The position numbers and the translations under genes were made by a program. DNA of 64,000 bases from Rhodopseudomonas palustris (GTDB taxonomy: Bacteria > Pseudomonadota > Alphaproteobacteria > Rhizobiales > Xanthobacteraceae), in the NCBI RefSeq assembly GCF_003031265.1, contig NZ_CP019966.1, positions 4,340,001-4,404,000 of the forward strand, read 5' to 3'. Of the stretch, positions 37,053 to 47,438 are shown in pieces (within the stretch, counting starts at the first letter, position 1; each line of letters opens with the position of its first letter). A model generated the notes under the pieces. That model was not told where the DNA came from. It saw only the letters and a program-made list of their open reading frames with translations, and did no database searches.

Positions 37053-37566
37053 GGCATCGTGCCTTGGAAATTGAAGGTGCGGCTTCCTAGCACGCGGCCA
37101 CAGATGTGGCGAACGTTCGGGAAACCTACCCAAACACGTTTTGATTCAATTGATTACACGAAAGGCCAAAACTGCAAATTAGACGCAGGAAACTACACCC
37201 GGTGGTAGTCGCGAAACCAGGTCACGAAGGCGCGGACCCCATCCTCGATCCGGGTCGAAGGCCGGAAGCCGACGTCCCGAACCAGGGCTTCGACATCCGC
37301 AAACGTCGCCGGCACGTCGCCCGGCTGCATCGGCAGCATCTCTTTGATCGCCGGCCGGCCGAGCGCGGCTATCGCCCGGCCGGCATCTCTCTTCCGCTTC
37401 ACGATCCAATGTGTGGCTGTTCAGCCAGCTGCGACCCCAGCGGCAGAGGGCAAGGAGCCGCTATTGCCAGATCGGACCCAAGTCCCTACCAAGGCGGCAA
37501 CTTTCGTGATGGCCGGGCGCCGCTCGCTCTTGACGACCTGTTAACTTCCGACCCCAGCGATCTCTC
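37053..37566. other. Gap holding only the epimerase remnant
   Basis: The 514 bases between the oxidoreductase gene and the flippase-like gene. They include a relatively AT-rich stretch near 37130-37195, likely the promoter side of the oxidoreductase gene, then the epimerase remnant, and about 160 bases without a recognisable feature before the flippase-like gene. Confidence 0.5.
37193..37402 (-). pseudogene. C-terminal remnant of a UDP-glucuronate 4-epimerase-like gene
   Basis: A 69-residue minus-strand frame. From about residue 12 it reads ALGRPAIKEMLPMQPGDVPA, then FADVEALVRDVGFRPST and AFVTWFRDYH, which is the C-terminal end of nucleotide-sugar 4-epimerases of about 330 residues. The first residues do not match the family, so similarity breaks near 37370. 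No upstream part of the gene is visible. It is most likely a decayed deletion remnant; a functional peptide is unlikely. Confidence 0.72.
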
Positions 37567-38526
37567 ATGCGCCGGTTTCTCCTTTCAGCAGCCAAGATCC
37601 TGGTTTCGGCGGCGCTGTTGTATCTGGCGCTCCGAAAGACCGATTTTGTCGCCCTCGCCGCACGGATCGACACAACCAGCTTGGGCTGGCTGGCGGCTGC
37701 CGTCGCTGCAACGATCTTCCAGCTGTTCGTCAACGCGGTGCGTTGGCGCGCGATCGGCGCGTGCTGCGAAGCACCGCTGACCACGGGTCGATCGATGCGC
37801 TACGCGATGATCGGCTCGTTCTTCAACCAGACATTGCCGTCCGCGATCGGCGGTGACGCCGTGCGTGTCTGGCTGCTGGCGCGGGCCGGTGCCGGATGGC
37901 GCGCGGCCACCTATTCGGTGTTCGTCGATCGGGCGACCGGATTGATCGCGTTGTCGGCGATCATCTTCGTAACACTGCCGTGGACGCTGCGATTGATCGA
38001 CAATGCCGACGGTCGTCTCGGACTGATGCTACTGGATTTTGCCGCGCTGGGCGCCGGCATCGTGTTCCTGGCTTTGCCGTTTCTGCGGTTCGGTCTGCTT
38101 GACCGGATCTGGGCCACCCGCCATATGCGCGGCTGCTCCGAAGTCGCCCTGAAGGTTCTATCGACTCCGAAAAGCGCGGCGATCCTCGTCGCCACCTCAT
38201 TGATCATTCCGGTTCTCGCGGTGGTGATCGTTTGGTGCGTGGCTCGGGCGATCGAATCGCCGAGCAGCTTCGTGCAGCTGTTTGAGCTGGTGCCGCCGAT
38301 CATGCTGATCACCATGATCCCGATCTCGATCGCCGGCTGGGGCGTGCGCGAAGCCAGCATGGGATTGGCGTTCGGCTATGCCGGCCTCAACCCCAGTGAC
38401 GGCGTCGCGGTGTCATTGCTGTTCGGTGCCGTTTACTTCGTCGTCGGAGGAATCGGTGGCTTGATCTGGATCATGAGCGCCGAAAAAGCCGCCAAGGGCG
38501 ACGCGCCGATCGAAGTTCCGGAATAG
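37567..38526 (+). CDS. Flippase-like membrane protein (LPG synthase TM-domain family, UPF0104)
   Basis: A 319-residue polytopic protein. The pattern of hydrophobic segments and NALRW-like NAVRWRAIGA, GSFFNQTLPSAIGGDAVRVW and GWGVREAS motifs match the lysylphosphatidylglycerol synthase/AglD flippase-like domain family. Members occur beside glycosyltransferases and are thought to move lipid-linked sugars or help their transfer. It is followed 57 bases later by a WecA/MraY-family gene on the same strand, which supports a polysaccharide role. Confidence 0.8.
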   Translation: MRRFLLSAAKILVSAALLYLALRKTDFVALAARIDTTSLGWLAAAVAATIFQLFVNAVRWRAIGACCEAPLTTGRSMRYAMIGSFFNQTLPSAIGGDAVRVWLLARAGAGWRAATYSVFVDRATGLIALSAIIFVTLPWTLRLIDNADGRLGLMLLDFAALGAGIVFLALPFLRFGLLDRIWATRHMRGCSEVALKVLSTPKSAAILVATSLIIPVLAVVIVWCVARAIESPSSFVQLFELVPPIMLITMIPISIAGWGVREASMGLAFGYAGLNPSDGVAVSLLFGAVYFVVGGIGGLIWIMSAEKAAKGDAPIEVPE

Positions 38527-38583
38527 CGCGATGCGCAGCGCCACGGGCGACAGGATGTTTTTCAGCGTCAGGCTCAACGACTA

Positions 38584-39588
38584 ATGGGGACGAACTTGGT
38601 CGCGCTGTTCGTGTTCATGTCCGCAGCAGTCGGATGTGCCGTGCTCACCTGGGTGCTGATGCCGCTGTTGGCCCGCTACGCGCTGGCGCGCCCGAACGCG
38701 CGCTCGTCGCACAAGATTCCAACGCCGCAGGGTGCCGGAATTGCCGTCATCGCCGCCACGCTGGTCGTCACGACCTTGGCTCTCGGCACAACCACCGCGC
38801 TACTGGCGCTCCTGCCGTTATTTGCTGCAACCGTCGTCATTGCCATCGTTGGTGCGGTCGACGATATCAGACCGATTCCTGTGCTACCGCGCTTTGCCCT
38901 GCAAGCGCTGTGTGTAGGGGCGGTCGTGCTCACGCTGCCGTTGGACCAGCAGATCATTCCCACCCTGCCGCTGTGGCTCGAACGCACTGCGCTGCTGATC
39001 GGCGGCTTGTGGTTCGTCAATCTCGTCAACTTTATGGATGGTCTCGACTGGATGACCGCTGCCGAAGGCGTGCCGGTCACGGCCGCCCTGGCGGTGTTCG
39101 GCTTGCTCGGAGCGCTGACGCAGTCGCCGATGCTGATTGCGGCGGCGCTCGGTGGAGCCCTCCTTGGTTTTGCTCCATTCAACCGGCCAGGCACTGCCAA
39201 GGTCTTTCTCGGTGACGTCGGCAGCCTGCCGATCGGGCTTCTGCTCGGCTGGTGCCTGCTGCAGCTCGCCTTGCAAGGGCATGTCACCGCGGCACTGCTC
39301 CTGCCGCTATACTATCTCGCCGACAGTACCCTGACGTTGTTGCGGCGAATGCTACGGCGCGAACCGTTTTGGCTGGCGCACCGTTCCCATTTTTATCAGC
39401 GCGCAACCGATAACGGCTTTCCGGTGCGCGAAGTCGTTGGGCTTGTCTTCCTGATAAACTTGGCGCTTGCGTTGCTGGCCGGAGTCTCGATCGCGTTGAA
39501 TTCCATCGCCGCCGATGGTGTGCTGCTTGCCCTCGGTGGAGCGGGGGTCGCGGCCCTATTAATGCGGTTTGCGCGTCGTAAAGCGTGA
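38584..39588 (+). CDS. WecA/MraY-family undecaprenyl-phosphate sugar-1-phosphate transferase
   Basis: A 334-residue membrane enzyme. VGAVDDIRPIP carries the Mg-binding aspartates, NFMDGLDWM is the family core motif, FLGDVGSLPIG follows, and AHRSHFYQRA is the loop histidine motif. The family (WecA, WbpL, TagO) transfers a HexNAc-1-phosphate to undecaprenyl phosphate to start O-antigen or related glycans. A convergent WbpM-like dehydratase gene next door could supply a FucNAc or QuiNAc-type donor. The exact sugar is not predictable. Confidence 0.88.
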   Translation: MGTNLVALFVFMSAAVGCAVLTWVLMPLLARYALARPNARSSHKIPTPQGAGIAVIAATLVVTTLALGTTTALLALLPLFAATVVIAIVGAVDDIRPIPVLPRFALQALCVGAVVLTLPLDQQIIPTLPLWLERTALLIGGLWFVNLVNFMDGLDWMTAAEGVPVTAALAVFGLLGALTQSPMLIAAALGGALLGFAPFNRPGTAKVFLGDVGSLPIGLLLGWCLLQLALQGHVTAALLLPLYYLADSTLTLLRRMLRREPFWLAHRSHFYQRATDNGFPVREVVGLVFLINLALALLAGVSIALNSIAADGVLLALGGAGVAALLMRFARRKA

Positions 39589-39608
39589 CGCGTCAGCCAC
39601 GGGCGCAG

Positions 39609-41534
39609 CTACGGCGCAGGCACTGTCGGTTCGATCCGGAATTCAGGCACCGCCCCCTTCAAGATCGCCACGACGTCCTCTTGGCGCCCTGCTGCTATAG
39701 CCGTTTCGAGTGCAGCGAGGCCTTGCCGCAGCGTCGGGAGTGGCAACTCGTTGGGGCACGCGGCCATGACGCCGGGAACGCCGATGTCGGTGGTGGGCTC
39801 GTGCTCGGCAAACAGAATTTCGTGCAACCGTTCGCCCGGTCGAACGCCGCTAAACACGATCTCGATGTCGTAACCGGGCTGCAGACCGGACAGCCGAATC
39901 ATCCGCTCTGCCAGCTCAACGATCTTTACCGGCTGGCCCATGCTGAGCACGAATACCGACGCATCCGTGTGTTGTGACTTCAACGCATGGGTCGCGGCGG
40001 TGATCACCAGGTCGCAGGCCTCGCGGATGGTCATGAAGTAGCGGACCATATCCGGGTGCGTCACCGTCACCGGTCCGCCAGCCTCGATCTGAGCCTTGAA
40101 CTTCGGCACTACCGAACCGTTGGACGCCAGCACGTTGCCGAACCGCACCGAGATCAGCCGCATCGCCCGCTTGTCACCGGAAGAAGTGGCGAGTTCCCGG
40201 TCGAGTGCTTGGCAATACAGTTCGGCGAACCGCTTGGTGAGGCCGAGCATCGACACCGGCTCGATCGCCTTGTCGGTCGAAATCATCACCATCGCTTCGG
40301 CGCCGGACGCTCGCGCCGCATCGGCCACGTTGACCGAGCCGAAAATATTGGTCTTGACGCCCTCGCCCCAGTCGCGCTCAAGGATTGGCACATGCTTCAG
40401 AGCGGCGGCGTGGAACACAAGATCAGGTTTGAAGTCGTTAAACAGCTGAAATATACGTGCGCGATCGCGGATATCTGCGATCCGGCCCTCGATTTTTGTG
40501 CTGCTCGCTCGGGCAGCTAAGGCTTCGGTTGCAGCGTAAAGCGCGGGTTCCGAATGCTCGATTACCAGTAACCGGGCGGCACCAAAAGTGGCGACTCGGT
40601 CGCACATTTCGTGCCCTATCGACCCCCCGCCACCCGTAACCGCGATCGCTTTTCCGCGAAGCAATTCCTCCAGTCTGGAGTAGTCGATATTAACACTGGG
40701 CCTCAGCAAAAGATCCTCGACAGCAACCGGCGCCAAGCGCGGTGCGTCGCGGCTTTCTTCAAGCGAAGGCAACCGACTGACTGTGAGTCCCAGCTTGCGC
40801 GCCTTTATCAAGATCGCCTCGGGCTCTGCGTCTTTCTCAAAAGCTGACGGCGTCATCACCACATGGCGAATCGGCTTATTTCGACCAGCGAAGTCCTCCA
40901 CGACATCTGCCAAATCGTCGAGCCCACCAAGCACGGGAATGCTACGGATCGACTGTCCCCGATCAGATGACGCGGGGGACAGAATGCCGACCGCCCAAAG
41001 CCTGTTGACCGCTCCACTTTCAATACCTCGCAGGAACACCTCGGCATCGGCGGCCCGGCCGACCAATAGCGTCGGCGCGGCATCCGTCCGGCGAGCCTTG
41101 TTTCGTGTGCGGGTGTAGCGGAAGTAGCGATAAGCGAGGCGGGAACCTGCGAGGAAGAACACCTCAAGAAACCAATACAAAACGATAGTGGTTTTCCCGA
41201 GGAAAAACGCACCGTAGATATTCGGCGCAAGAAAAATGTAGTCAAGCACCAGAAGTGCAACCGTCAAAGTGGTCGCTGCTCTCAAAATGTTGAGCAGGTC
41301 AGGAATCGAGATGAAACGCCACTTGGTCGTGGTGAGCTGAAAAACATAGCAAACAAAGAAACTGAAGAAGACGAAGTAGGGCAGAACGTTCAGCAACAGC
41401 GGCAGACGATCGACCAGATTCTCGCCATCGAACCGAAGATAGAAACTGAGAAGGACTGCCGCTGCGGTAGCCAAGGCATCGTGGGCAGCGATCAGCCAAT
41501 TCCGATACGAAAATGAAGAAATAGGTGCCAACAT
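39609..41534 (-). CDS. Membrane-bound nucleotide-sugar 4,6-dehydratase, WbpM/CapD-like
   Basis: A 641-residue protein. The first 150 residues contain four membrane helices, then a Rossmann-like CoA-binding-type domain, then the dehydratase domain from about 290 with TGGGGSIGHEMCDRV as the NAD motif and VSMLGLTKRFAE near the catalytic region. WbpM/FlaA1-type enzymes turn UDP-GlcNAc into a 4-keto-6-deoxy sugar used for QuiNAc, FucNAc or bacillosamine. In the catalytic motif Met replaces Tyr (SMLGLTK), as in other large WbpM-type members. It converges on the WecA-like gene. Confidence 0.9.
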   Translation of the reverse strand: MLAPISSFSYRNWLIAAHDALATAAAVLLSFYLRFDGENLVDRLPLLLNVLPYFVFFSFFVCYVFQLTTTKWRFISIPDLLNILRAATTLTVALLVLDYIFLAPNIYGAFFLGKTTIVLYWFLEVFFLAGSRLAYRYFRYTRTRNKARRTDAAPTLLVGRAADAEVFLRGIESGAVNRLWAVGILSPASSDRGQSIRSIPVLGGLDDLADVVEDFAGRNKPIRHVVMTPSAFEKDAEPEAILIKARKLGLTVSRLPSLEESRDAPRLAPVAVEDLLLRPSVNIDYSRLEELLRGKAIAVTGGGGSIGHEMCDRVATFGAARLLVIEHSEPALYAATEALAARASSTKIEGRIADIRDRARIFQLFNDFKPDLVFHAAALKHVPILERDWGEGVKTNIFGSVNVADAARASGAEAMVMISTDKAIEPVSMLGLTKRFAELYCQALDRELATSSGDKRAMRLISVRFGNVLASNGSVVPKFKAQIEAGGPVTVTHPDMVRYFMTIREACDLVITAATHALKSQHTDASVFVLSMGQPVKIVELAERMIRLSGLQPGYDIEIVFSGVRPGERLHEILFAEHEPTTDIGVPGVMAACPNELPLPTLRQGLAALETAIAAGRQEDVVAILKGAVPEFRIEPTVPAP

Positions 41535-41565
41535 CGCTCGCCCTGCAATCAGATAGTATTAATAA

Positions 41566-43035
41566 TTACTGTCCTTCGCGCGCCCGCGCCACCAGCGAGG
41601 TGGTGCTGAAACCCGGCAGCACATCGACCAGCAGCACATCGCCGCCCTTGGCCGCAACGATCTCGTGGCCGACCACCTGCTCGCGGGTGTAGTCGCCGCC
41701 TTTGACCAGGACGCTCGGCTCGATCCGCGTGATCAGCCGCAGCGGAGTATCTTCTTCAAAGATCGCCACCAGGTCGACCGCTTCGAGCGCGGCCAGCACC
41801 TCGGCGCGGGCACGTTCGTGCTGCACCGGCCGGCTTTCGCCCTTCAGCCGCCGCACTGATGCGTCGCTGTTCAACCCGACGATCAGCCGATCACAGGCAC
41901 CGCGCGCTGCGGTCAACACCTTGACGTGGCCCGGGTGCAGAATGTCAAAGCAGCCGTTGGTGAACCCGACCCGAAGGCCTTCGCGGCGCCACTGCTTCAG
42001 CCGCTCGTCGAGCTCCGTATCGCTGCCGATGATTTTCTCTTCCGCCGCCAGCGAGGCATGCGGCAGAATCCGCCGGCGCAGTTCGGCCGGCGTCACCACT
42101 GCGGTGCCGTTCTTGCTGACCGCCACCGCCGCAGCCGCACTCGCCGCCCGCATCGCGGTTGCCCAGTTCGCCCCGGAAGCCAACACCACCGCTAGCACAG
42201 CCGCCACCGTATCGCCGGCGCCGGAGACGTCGCGCACCTTTACCGGCAGCGCCGGCACGTGGATCGGTTCGCCCCCGCGCGGCACCAGCGTCATGCCGTG
42301 CTCGCTCTTGGTCACCAGCATCGCCTCGCATTCGGCGAGCGCCATCGCGTCCTGAGCCGCCGTGGCAATCTCGTCATCGGTCGCTGCTGCGCTTCGCGTC
42401 GCCGCGGTAAATTCCTTGCGGTTCGGCGTCAGCAGCGTGGCGCCGCGATAGATCGCGAAGTTGGCGCTTTTCGGATCGACGATCACCCGCTTGCCGAGTT
42501 TTTTGGCGGCATCGATCGTGTCGCGAATGACCCGCGCCGTCAGCACCCCTTTGGCATAGTCGGACAAGAGCACGATGTCGGCACGGGCAAGCTGCGGCAG
42601 GATCGCATCGAGCAGGCGCTGCTCGACGTCCGTAGCGGCCGGCGCCGCCGTCTCCCAATCGGCCCGCAGCATGTGGGTCGAAAAGTGCTCGGAGACGAAC
42701 CGCACTTTCCGGGTCGTCGGCCGCGAGGCATCACGGACCAGTACCGGCTCGATCCGCGGCTCGCTGCCGAGTTCGGCCTCCAGAAAACGCCCAGTAGCGT
42801 CATCACCGATCAAGCCGACGAAGATACAGCTCGCGCCGATCGCCGCGATATTGCGCGCGACGTTGCCGGCGCCGCCGATGTTGGTCTCGCTGCGTTGAAC
42901 CGCGATCACCGGTGCCGGAGCTTCCGGGGAAATCCGCGACACCTCGCCATAGACGAACTCGTCGAGCATCAGGTCGCCGACGCACAGGACGGTCTGACGA
43001 GCGATCGCTTGCAGCAAGGCGTCGAAGCTGAACAT
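41566..43035 (-). CDS. hldE: Bifunctional heptose-7-phosphate kinase / heptose-1-phosphate adenylyltransferase
   Basis: A 489-residue two-domain enzyme. Residues 1-325 are a ribokinase-like kinase with [11 protein letters not shown] at the start and the [11 protein letters not shown] catalytic loop. Residues from about 350 form the nucleotidyltransferase with [19 protein letters not shown] (HxGH). It phosphorylates heptose-7-phosphate at C1 and, after dephosphorylation by GmhB, adds AMP from ATP. It lies 24 bases downstream of hldD on the same strand. Confidence 0.96.
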   Translation of the reverse strand: MFSFDALLQAIARQTVLCVGDLMLDEFVYGEVSRISPEAPAPVIAVQRSETNIGGAGNVARNIAAIGASCIFVGLIGDDATGRFLEAELGSEPRIEPVLVRDASRPTTRKVRFVSEHFSTHMLRADWETAAPAATDVEQRLLDAILPQLARADIVLLSDYAKGVLTARVIRDTIDAAKKLGKRVIVDPKSANFAIYRGATLLTPNRKEFTAATRSAAATDDEIATAAQDAMALAECEAMLVTKSEHGMTLVPRGGEPIHVPALPVKVRDVSGAGDTVAAVLAVVLASGANWATAMRAASAAAAVAVSKNGTAVVTPAELRRRILPHASLAAEEKIIGSDTELDERLKQWRREGLRVGFTNGCFDILHPGHVKVLTAARGACDRLIVGLNSDASVRRLKGESRPVQHERARAEVLAALEAVDLVAIFEEDTPLRLITRIEPSVLVKGGDYTREQVVGHEIVAAKGGDVLLVDVLPGFSTTSLVARAREGQ

Positions 43036-43059
43036 CCGAATCCAAACGGTTGCTTGCGA

Positions 43060-44040
43060 TCAGCGGAAGCGATCGCTGCGGTCGAGGTAACCAGTGACGT
43101 AAGACGTGACCGCCTCTTCGAGCGGGGTGAATCCGCCGTTGTAGCCAGCGGCACGCAGCCGGTCGCCCTCGCTCTGGGTGAAGTATTGATAGCTGCCGCG
43201 AATCTGTTCCGGCATGTCGATGTACTCGATCTGCGGCGGCGTGCCGAGCGCCGCATAGGCGGCCAGGATCAGGTCGCGGAAGCTCCGGGCATGGCTGGTG
43301 CCGACGTTGAAGATGCCGCTGACGCTAGGCGAAGCGAACAGCCACATCATCACCCGCACCACGTCGTCGACATAGATGAAGTCGCGGCGCTGGTCGCCGT
43401 CGGCAATACCGTCGCGGTGCGACTTGAACAGCTGAACCACCCGGCCGGACTTGATGTCGTAGAACCGCCGCGCCAGCACGCTGGCCATGGTGTCCTTGTG
43501 ATATTCGTTCGGGCCGAACACGTTGAAGAACTTCAGGCCGGCCCATTGCGGCGGCAGCTTGTGGCCCTTGGCGGCGCGCTCGGCGACCACCAGGTCGAAC
43601 AGATGCTTGCTCCAGCCATATAGGTTCATTGGCCGCAGCTGTTTCAGCGCGGCCAGCGAGAAGTCATCGTCGAACCCGTGTTCGCCGTCGCCATAGGTCG
43701 CCGCCGACGAGGCGTAGATCAGCGGCGTGCCGGTCTCGGTACACCAGTCCAGCAGCCGCAGCGACAGCCGGAAATTGTTCTCCATCACCATGTCGCCATC
43801 GGTGGCGGTGGTCGCGGAGATCGCCCCCATGTGGAAGACCGCGTCGAGCTTGCGGCCTTTCAGCCAGTCGGCGAGTTCCGCCGGCGGCACGAAATCGGCC
43901 AGCTGCCGCTTGGCGAGGTTCTTCCACTTGCCGTCATGGCCGAGAAAGTCGGACACAGCGACGTCGGCCCGCCCGGCCTCGTTCAGCGCCGCGACCAGAT
44001 TCGATCCGATGAACCCGGCGCCCCCGGTAACCAGCAGCAT
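43060..44040 (-). CDS. hldD: ADP-L-glycero-D-manno-heptose-6-epimerase
   Basis: A 326-residue epimerase from MLLVTGGAGFIGSNLV, with GGAG six bases upstream of the ATG. The catalytic YxxxK is YGWSK, and FFNVFGPNEYHK is typical of HldD. It makes the last step of the ADP-heptose pathway. The longer frame to 44103 has no support. It is transcribed away from waaF, with the 183-base region 44041-44223 as shared promoter. Confidence 0.95.
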   Translation of the reverse strand: MLLVTGGAGFIGSNLVAALNEAGRADVAVSDFLGHDGKWKNLAKRQLADFVPPAELADWLKGRKLDAVFHMGAISATTATDGDMVMENNFRLSLRLLDWCTETGTPLIYASSAATYGDGEHGFDDDFSLAALKQLRPMNLYGWSKHLFDLVVAERAAKGHKLPPQWAGLKFFNVFGPNEYHKDTMASVLARRFYDIKSGRVVQLFKSHRDGIADGDQRRDFIYVDDVVRVMMWLFASPSVSGIFNVGTSHARSFRDLILAAYAALGTPPQIEYIDMPEQIRGSYQYFTQSEGDRLRAAGYNGGFTPLEEAVTSYVTGYLDRSDRFR

Positions 44041-44223
44041 GACTTCTCCGCCTCGATTTGCGCGGCCACCTTTGCCCCACTCCGCCCGGGCAGGCAACTT
44101 CAACTCTGAATTGCTGTGAATGCGGAATGGGCTCGGCGCGAAATGGCGGCTGGACGCGGGCCTCCGCAGGCGCTAACCGGCTGGGCCGATCAGCCCCTGC
44201 CAAGCAGGGCAACAGAACAAGCG

Positions 44224-45300
44224 ATGAATTACGAATCACTCAAAGCCAGCCTGGCGATCGCGCCGGACCGCAACGAGACCAGCCCGGTGCTGCTGGTCCC
44301 GTATATGTGGATCGGCGATTTCGTGCGCTGCCACACCGTGGTGCGGGTCCTGAAGGACCGCTGGCCGAACCGGCCGGTCGACGTCCTCACGACCACGCTG
44401 TGCGCGCCGCTGGTCGACTACATGCCCGGGGTGCGCCAGGGCATCGTCTGGGACCTGCCGCGCAGCAAGATCTCGCTGTCTGAAGAGCGGGCGCTGGCGG
44501 CGAAGCTGCGGCAGCAGGGCTACGGCGCCTCGGTGGTGATGCCGCGCACCTTCAAATCGACCATCGCACCCTGGCTTGCCGGTATTCCGAAACGCACCGG
44601 CTTCATCGGCGAGGTCCGGTTCGGCCTGCTCAATGACTGGCGGCGCGGCGAGAAGGCGTTGCCGCGGATGATCGACCGCTGCGCCGCACTGGCGCTGCCG
44701 CCGCTGCCGGAACTGCCGCTAGACTGGCCCGAGCCGCAGCTTCAGGTGCCGGAAGCCGAGATTGCGGCGTGGCGGCAGGCGAACGGCCTGCACGGCCGGA
44801 CCGTGGTGGCGCTCGCGCCCGGCGCTGTCGGACCGGCGAAGCGCTGGAGCTACTACGTCGAGGCCGGCAAGGCGCTGGCCCAGCGCGGTTTTGAGGTCTG
44901 GGTGGTCGGCGGCCCGGGCGAAACCGCCAAGGCGCAGGAGATCGTCGCGGCCGGCGGCCCACATGTCCGCGATCTTACCGGCACAGACCTGCGCAACGGC
45001 ATCCTGGCGCTGGCGGCGGCCGATCTGGTGATCTCCAACGATTCCGGCCTGCTCCACGTCTCTGCCGCGATCGGCAGCCGGACCATCGGCATCTTCGGCC
45101 CGACCAGCCCTTGGCATTATGCCCCGCTCAACCCGATCGAGACGGTGATCCAGGCGCCCGGGGATATCCCCTGCCGACCCTGCCACAAGCCGGTCTGCCG
45201 GATGGAGCATCACCGCTGCATGCGCGACATCGCGGTCGAGGACGTGACCGCCGCCGCGTTGCGCGCGTTGCAGGCCGCCGGCATCGCACCGGCGGTCTGA
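44224..45300 (+). CDS. waaF: ADP-heptose:LPS heptosyltransferase II
   Basis: A 358-residue family 9 glycosyltransferase from [23 protein letters not shown] and [14 protein letters not shown] are the ADP-heptose-binding motifs, and [12 protein letters not shown] fits heptosyltransferase II. It adds the second heptose to the LPS inner core at the cytoplasmic face. It heads the plus-strand set waaF-gmhA-gmhB. The C-terminal cysteine cluster ([17 protein letters not shown]) is common in WaaF. Distinguishing WaaF from related heptosyltransferases rests on overall similarity. Confidence 0.88.
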   Translation: MNYESLKASLAIAPDRNETSPVLLVPYMWIGDFVRCHTVVRVLKDRWPNRPVDVLTTTLCAPLVDYMPGVRQGIVWDLPRSKISLSEERALAAKLRQQGYGASVVMPRTFKSTIAPWLAGIPKRTGFIGEVRFGLLNDWRRGEKALPRMIDRCAALALPPLPELPLDWPEPQLQVPEAEIAAWRQANGLHGRTVVALAPGAVGPAKRWSYYVEAGKALAQRGFEVWVVGGPGETAKAQEIVAAGGPHVRDLTGTDLRNGILALAAADLVISNDSGLLHVSAAIGSRTIGIFGPTSPWHYAPLNPIETVIQAPGDIPCRPCHKPVCRMEHHRCMRDIAVEDVTAAALRALQAAGIAPAV

Positions 45301-45370
45301 GCCCTTCGGCTTGCGCCGGACCCGGCCCTGGGCTTTACCAGAACCTTCAGTTTCAGCCTTCAGGTGTGAC

Positions 45371-45958
45371 GTGAGCCAGGACAAGATCGCCGCCCATTTC
45401 CAGCTCTCGCTTGCCGCGATGACTGCTGCCGCGGGCGATGCAGCGCTGCTGGCCGCGTCGCGGGCGATCGCTGCGGCATCAATCAAGGCACTGCAGCAGG
45501 GCCGCAAGATTCTGCTCGCCGGCAATGGCGGCAGTGCCGCCGATGCCCAGCACATCGCCGCGGAGATCATTGGCCGCTACAAGCGTGACCGCGCCGCCTG
45601 GCCGGCAGTGGCGCTGACCACCGACACTTCGGCGCTCACGGCAATCGCCAACGACTATGGCTTCGAGCGCGTGTTCGCCCGGCAGGTCGAAGGACTCGGG
45701 CAACCCGGCGACGTCTTCATCGGCATCACCACCTCCGGCCGCTCGCCGAACATCCTCGCGGCCCTCGAAGTCGCGCGTCAACGCGGCCTCGTCACCGTCG
45801 GCATGACCGGCCCGAGCGGCGGATCGATGGGCACGCTGTGCGATCATCTTCTGATTGCGCCTGCCCCCGAAACCGCGCTGGTTCAGCAGATTCATCTGAT
45901 GGCCGCGCATGCGATCTGCGACGAGATTGAAGTCGTGCTGGGCAGGCCGGCGCCATGA
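45371..45958 (+). CDS. gmhA: Sedoheptulose-7-phosphate isomerase
   Basis: A 195-residue SIS-domain enzyme. The start is GTG at 45371 ([10 protein letters not shown] follows). [20 protein letters not shown] and [10 protein letters not shown] are the GmhA active-site motifs. It converts sedoheptulose-7-phosphate to D-glycero-D-manno-heptose-7-phosphate, the first step of heptose synthesis. The stop overlaps the gmhB start (ATGA), showing coupling. Confidence 0.94.
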   Translation: MSQDKIAAHFQLSLAAMTAAAGDAALLAASRAIAAASIKALQQGRKILLAGNGGSAADAQHIAAEIIGRYKRDRAAWPAVALTTDTSALTAIANDYGFERVFARQVEGLGQPGDVFIGITTSGRSPNILAALEVARQRGLVTVGMTGPSGGSMGTLCDHLLIAPAPETALVQQIHLMAAHAICDEIEVVLGRPAP

Positions 45959-46497
45959 CCTCGTCCGCGCCGCGCCGTCCCGCCGCCTTCCTCGATCGCG
46001 ACGGCGTCATCAACTACAACGATCACTATGTCGGCACGCGCGAACGCTTGCGCTGGATGCCGGGCATCGCCGCGGCGATCCGGCAGCTCAACGCCGCCGG
46101 CTACTACGTCTTCATCATCACCAACCAGTCCGGCGTCGCCCGCGGCATGTTCAGCGAGGACGACGTCCGTGCTTTGCATCGCTGGATGCAGGATGAATTG
46201 CAGGCACAAGGCGCGCTGATCGACGACATCCGGTTCTGCCCGCATCATGTCGAAGGAACGATCGACGCCTATCGGGTCGCCTGCGAACATCGCAAGCCGG
46301 GCCCCGGCATGATCCTGGATCTCGCCAAGGCTTGGCCGGTCGACATGCCCCGCAGCTTCGTGATCGGTGACAGCGCAAGTGATGTCGAAGCCGCGCAGGC
46401 TGCCGGCATTCCCGGGTTTCGCTTCGAAGGCGAAGACATCGACGGCTTCGTCAAACAGGTGCTGATCGAGATGCAGCGCGCCGCTGCATCCAACTAA
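45955..46497 (+). CDS. gmhB: D-glycero-D-manno-heptose-1,7-bisphosphate 7-phosphatase
   Basis: A 180-residue HAD phosphatase. [12 protein letters not shown] holds the nucleophile Asp and acid/base Asp, [10 protein letters not shown] follows, and CPHHVEG with nearby Cys supplies part of the zinc or loop region. It removes the C7 phosphate between the two HldE reactions. Its start overlaps gmhA by four bases and its stop overlaps the convergent waaC stop by four bases. Confidence 0.92.
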   Translation: MTSSAPRRPAAFLDRDGVINYNDHYVGTRERLRWMPGIAAAIRQLNAAGYYVFIITNQSGVARGMFSEDDVRALHRWMQDELQAQGALIDDIRFCPHHVEGTIDAYRVACEHRKPGPGMILDLAKAWPVDMPRSFVIGDSASDVEAAQAAGIPGFRFEGEDIDGFVKQVLIEMQRAAASN

Positions 46498-47438
46498 CCG
46501 AGCAGCTGCTCAGCCACCTCGATCGCCTGCCGCGCCGATGGGCCGCCACTCTTGCCGCCGAGCACCCGCAGCGGACCGCCGCCGACCGGGCCGGTCAGTC
46601 CCGGATCGGTCGCGACATAGATCCCGACGAGCGGCACCCGATACGCGGCAGCCAGATGCAATAGGCCGGTATCGACGCCGATAACCACGGCCGCGCCCGC
46701 GATCACGCCGGCGGTGAGATCGAGCGGCTGACGCGGCAACACGCGGCTTCCGGGAATCGCGCTCGACAGCCGTTCGGCGGTCTGCCGCTCGGCCTCGGTA
46801 CCCCACAGCAGAACCGGTTGCAGCCCCTGGCCCTGCAGCCAGCGGCCGGTCTCGATCCAATCCTCGGCGCGCCATTCCTTCGACACGCGCGAGGTGCCGT
46901 GCAGCAGCAGTGCGTAAGGCGCATCAGCGCCACGCGCAGGCTTGATCAGCCCGTAGTCGATGTCGTCCGCCGGCTGATAGCCCAGCGACAGCGCGGTAAG
47001 GGCCCGGTTGCGCGCCACCGCGTGGAGCGACCGGCTGACGCTGTGGCGGACGTCGTAGAACCGCGACGCCAGCGGCTCGCGGATGCTCTGCGCGTCGTAG
47101 CCATGGCGCTCGCCCTGCGCGAGCCGGGCGATGATCGCCGAACGGATCAGGCCCTGGGTGTCGATCACCTTGTCGAACTCGGGCTCACGCAAACGGGTGT
47201 TGAAATCGCCGATCTCGCGCCAGGTGGCGCGGCTCGCCAGATGCGACCGCCAGCGCCGCGTCGCCACCGGAATCACTTCGCTCACGGAGGGATGCAACCG
47301 CGCCAGCGGCGCGAACGCCTCCTCCACCACCCAGCTCATCCGCAATCCCGGCAGCGCGCGCGCAGCGTCGGTGACCGCGGGCATCTGGTGCACCACGTCG
47401 CCGAGGGAAGAGGTCTTGATGATGAGGATGTCCGACAT
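46494..47438 (-). CDS. waaC: LPS heptosyltransferase I
   Basis: A 314-residue family 9 glycosyltransferase. The N-terminus, ILIIKTSSLGDVVHQMPA, is the hallmark of WaaC. VIGVDTGLLHLAAAYRVPLVG and LLHGTSRVSKEW bind ADP-heptose. It adds the first heptose to Kdo of the inner core. With gmhA, gmhB, hldE, hldD and waaF it completes a local heptose and inner-core gene set. Confidence 0.93.
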   Translation of the reverse strand: MSDILIIKTSSLGDVVHQMPAVTDAARALPGLRMSWVVEEAFAPLARLHPSVSEVIPVATRRWRSHLASRATWREIGDFNTRLREPEFDKVIDTQGLIRSAIIARLAQGERHGYDAQSIREPLASRFYDVRHSVSRSLHAVARNRALTALSLGYQPADDIDYGLIKPARGADAPYALLLHGTSRVSKEWRAEDWIETGRWLQGQGLQPVLLWGTEAERQTAERLSSAIPGSRVLPRQPLDLTAGVIAGAAVVIGVDTGLLHLAAAYRVPLVGIYVATDPGLTGPVGGGPLRVLGGKSGGPSARQAIEVAEQLLG

